This document shows, piece by piece, positions 62,804 through 64,000 of a stretch of 64,000 nt of DNA. Numbering within the stretch: position 1 is the stretch's first letter; each line of letters begins with the position of its first letter. Source of the stretch: Pseudoduganella rivuli (lineage in GTDB: Bacteria; Pseudomonadota; Gammaproteobacteria; Burkholderiales; Burkholderiaceae_D). Below the pieces are notes generated by a model. That model saw only the letters and a list, made by a program, of their open reading frames with translations, was not told the DNA's origin and did not search any database. The position numbers and the translations under genes are program-made. The stretch lies in contig NZ_WKJJ01000018.1 in the NCBI RefSeq assembly GCF_009674485.1, positions 153,985-217,984 on the forward strand, read 5' to 3'.

Positions 62804-63856
62804 ATGAAATATCCCGAGTTACTGAAGTTCGACGACATCGTCGGCCAGCTGGACCAGTTCGACGCGATCATCGATGCGCGCAGCCCGTCCGAATACGCAC
62901 TGGACCATTTGCCGGGCGCCATCAATTGCCCCGTGCTGGACGATGCGGAGCGGGTGCTGGTCGGCACCACCTATAAACAGGTGGGTGCGTTCGAAGCAAA
63001 GAAAATCGGCGCGGCCATCGTGGCGCGCAATATCGGCAAGCACCTGGAAACACTGTGGCAAGACAAGCCGCGCGAGTGGCGGCCGTTGATTTATTGCTGG
63101 CGTGGCGGCAACCGCAGCGGTTCCATGGCCCACATCCTGGCGAAAGTCGGCTGGCCCGTGGTGCAGCTCGATGGCGGTTACAAGGACTACCGCCATTATG
63201 TGGCGGCCGCGCTGGAACAAGTCCCGCCGCTGGATTTGCGCGTGGTGTGCGGCACCACCGGCAGCGGCAAGAGCCGCCTGCTGCAAACCCTGGAAACCGT
63301 GGGTGCACAGGTGCTGGACCTGGAACAGCTGGCGGCGCACCGCGGCTCCGTGCTGGGCCGTATCCCCAGCCATCCGCAGCCGACGCAGAAAATGTTTGAA
63401 AGCGCCATCTGGGACCGCTTGCGCCGCTTCGATCCCAGCCGCCCGGTGTTTGTGGAATCCGAGAGCAAGAAGGTGGGCGAGTTGCGCGTGCCGGCGGCGC
63501 TGATCGACCGCATGCGGGCATCGCCCTGCATTGCGCTGCAGTTGTCGCGCCCGCACCGGGTGCAATTACTGATGGAAGACTACGCTCACTTCACGCAGGA
63601 TGCGCAGGCGCTGAACGAGCAGCTGGGTTATCTGACCAGCCTGCACGGCAAGGAGAAGATCGGCGCCTGGCAAGCGCTGGCCAATGAAGGCCGCATGGCG
63701 GAGCTGGTCGACGCGCTGCTGGCCGACCATTACGACCCCGCCTACCTGCGCTCCATTCACCGCAATTTCCCGCAGCTGGCGCAGGCCCAGGTACTCGACC
63801 TGCCGGGCATCGCGCCTGAAGACTTCCGCAACGCGGCGCTGTCGCTGCACGCCTGA
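62804..63856 (+). CDS. selU: tRNA 2-selenouridine synthase
   Basis: SelU (MnmH, YbbB) replaces sulfur with selenium in the wobble 2-thiouridine of certain tRNAs via a geranylated intermediate. The 350 residues have an N-terminal rhodanese domain with catalytic Cys98 (IYCWRGGNRSGS) and a P-loop GTTGSGKS at 150-157. It needs selenophosphate from SelD, which is not in the window. It follows tesA by seven bases and probably shares its transcript. Confidence 0.93.
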   Translation: MKYPELLKFDDIVGQLDQFDAIIDARSPSEYALDHLPGAINCPVLDDAERVLVGTTYKQVGAFEAKKIGAAIVARNIGKHLETLWQDKPREWRPLIYCWRGGNRSGSMAHILAKVGWPVVQLDGGYKDYRHYVAAALEQVPPLDLRVVCGTTGSGKSRLLQTLETVGAQVLDLEQLAAHRGSVLGRIPSHPQPTQKMFESAIWDRLRRFDPSRPVFVESESKKVGELRVPAALIDRMRASPCIALQLSRPHRVQLLMEDYAHFTQDAQALNEQLGYLTSLHGKEKIGAWQALANEGRMAELVDALLADHYDPAYLRSIHRNFPQLAQAQVLDLPGIAPEDFRNAALSLHA

Positions 63857-63881
63857 ATCAACGCTCCGCGCGTAAAAAAAA

Positions 63882-64000
63882 GGTTCTTCACGGATTGCCG
63901 GGAAACGCTGCTTTGATCTTCAGGAAGAAGAATTCCGAGTCGCGATAGCCATAGGCCATCCGTTTCATTACCTTTATCTTGTTGTTGATGCCCTCGAGCT
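63882..64000 (-). mobile_element. Edge of an ISL3-like insertion sequence
   Basis: The end begins with GGTTCTTCACGGATTGCCGG at 63882, a plausible terminal inverted repeat that contains the transposase stop codon. Eight As (63874-63881) lie just outside, the length of an ISL3 target duplication. The other end is outside the window, so neither the repeat nor the duplication can be confirmed. Confidence 0.6.
63888..64000 (-). CDS. ISL3-family transposase, C-terminal end only
   Basis: Only the last 36 residues are present; the gene continues beyond the right edge. EGINNKIKVMKRMAYGYRDS followed by a phenylalanine-rich FFFLKIKAAFPG is the conserved C-terminus of ISL3-type DDE transposases. Whether the gene is intact cannot be seen. 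Confidence 0.7.
   Translation of the reverse strand, partial: LEGINNKIKVMKRMAYGYRDSEFFFLKIKAAFPGNP

Noticed and set aside
1..64000. CRISPR arrays, prophage, restriction or toxin-antitoxin systems
   Set aside because: No regular short repeats, phage structural genes, methylases or paired small toxin genes were seen.

Overview
The window is GC-rich, densely coded DNA from a betaproteobacterium, most likely Oxalobacteraceae (Massilia/Duganella/Janthinobacterium group). This is an inference from protein style and gene content: a PEP-CTERM/XrtA (exosortase) exopolysaccharide locus with PrsT and PrsR, an Anbu proteasome-like operon, SelO next to MsrB, YciB, BolA and tandem parvulins, an Rrf2-Hmp pair, and REC-TPR proteins behind a flagellar-type promoter. 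No rRNA, tRNA or CRISPR array was seen. The only mobile element is the edge of an ISL3-like insertion sequence at the right end.

Layout. 1-5.3 kb: a partial FdhF/YdeP-type molybdopterin oxidoreductase, an NDH-2-like flavoprotein, an Rrf2 regulator, flavohemoglobin Hmp and an aquaporin. This is a respiratory and nitrosative-stress neighbourhood with well-formed operators. 5.4-9.7 kb: an AraC regulator with ArgR-like direct repeats in front of it, a YdcF-like protein and a three-PAS hybrid histidine kinase. 9.8-14.0 kb: the Anbu operon (circularly permuted ATP-grasp, alpha-E protein, transglutaminase, Anbu). 14.3-15.7 kb: a small secreted protein and a LysR regulator.

15.8-27.0 kb: the exopolysaccharide/PEP-CTERM region. 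It holds PrsT (TPR lipoprotein), a translationally coupled pair made of a FeeM-like N-acyl amino acid synthase and a p-cresol-methylhydroxylase-type flavoprotein, a PEP-CTERM protein with a sigma-54-like promoter, a chain-length determinant, a BY-kinase-like ATPase, a glycosyltransferase with altered motifs, and the sigma-54 activator PrsR.

27.2-39.2 kb: nadB, an orphan periplasmic binding protein, a fadB-type beta-oxidation enzyme, an orphan cheD, and an acyl-CoA ligase followed by livKHMGF. The fadB promoter region and the acyl-CoA ligase promoter region share a 19-bp element, suggesting one fatty- or organic-acid regulon. 39.4-48.3 kb: selO (apparently starting at ATT), msrB, yciB, bolA, two tandem parvulins, an alkylation-repair protein, a secreted MORN-repeat protein, a class II aldolase-like protein, a tautomerase and lplT.

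48.4-64.0 kb: purL, two tandem REC-TPR proteins behind a strong sigma-28-like promoter, a single-chain 5-oxoprolinase, nnr, a YbbA-like ATPase whose start codon overlaps that of tesA, selU/mnmH and the IS edge. The most interesting items are the FeeM/flavoprotein pair next to the sigma-54/PEP-CTERM gene, the divergent exopolysaccharide module, the Anbu operon, and several regulatory elements readable directly from the DNA.
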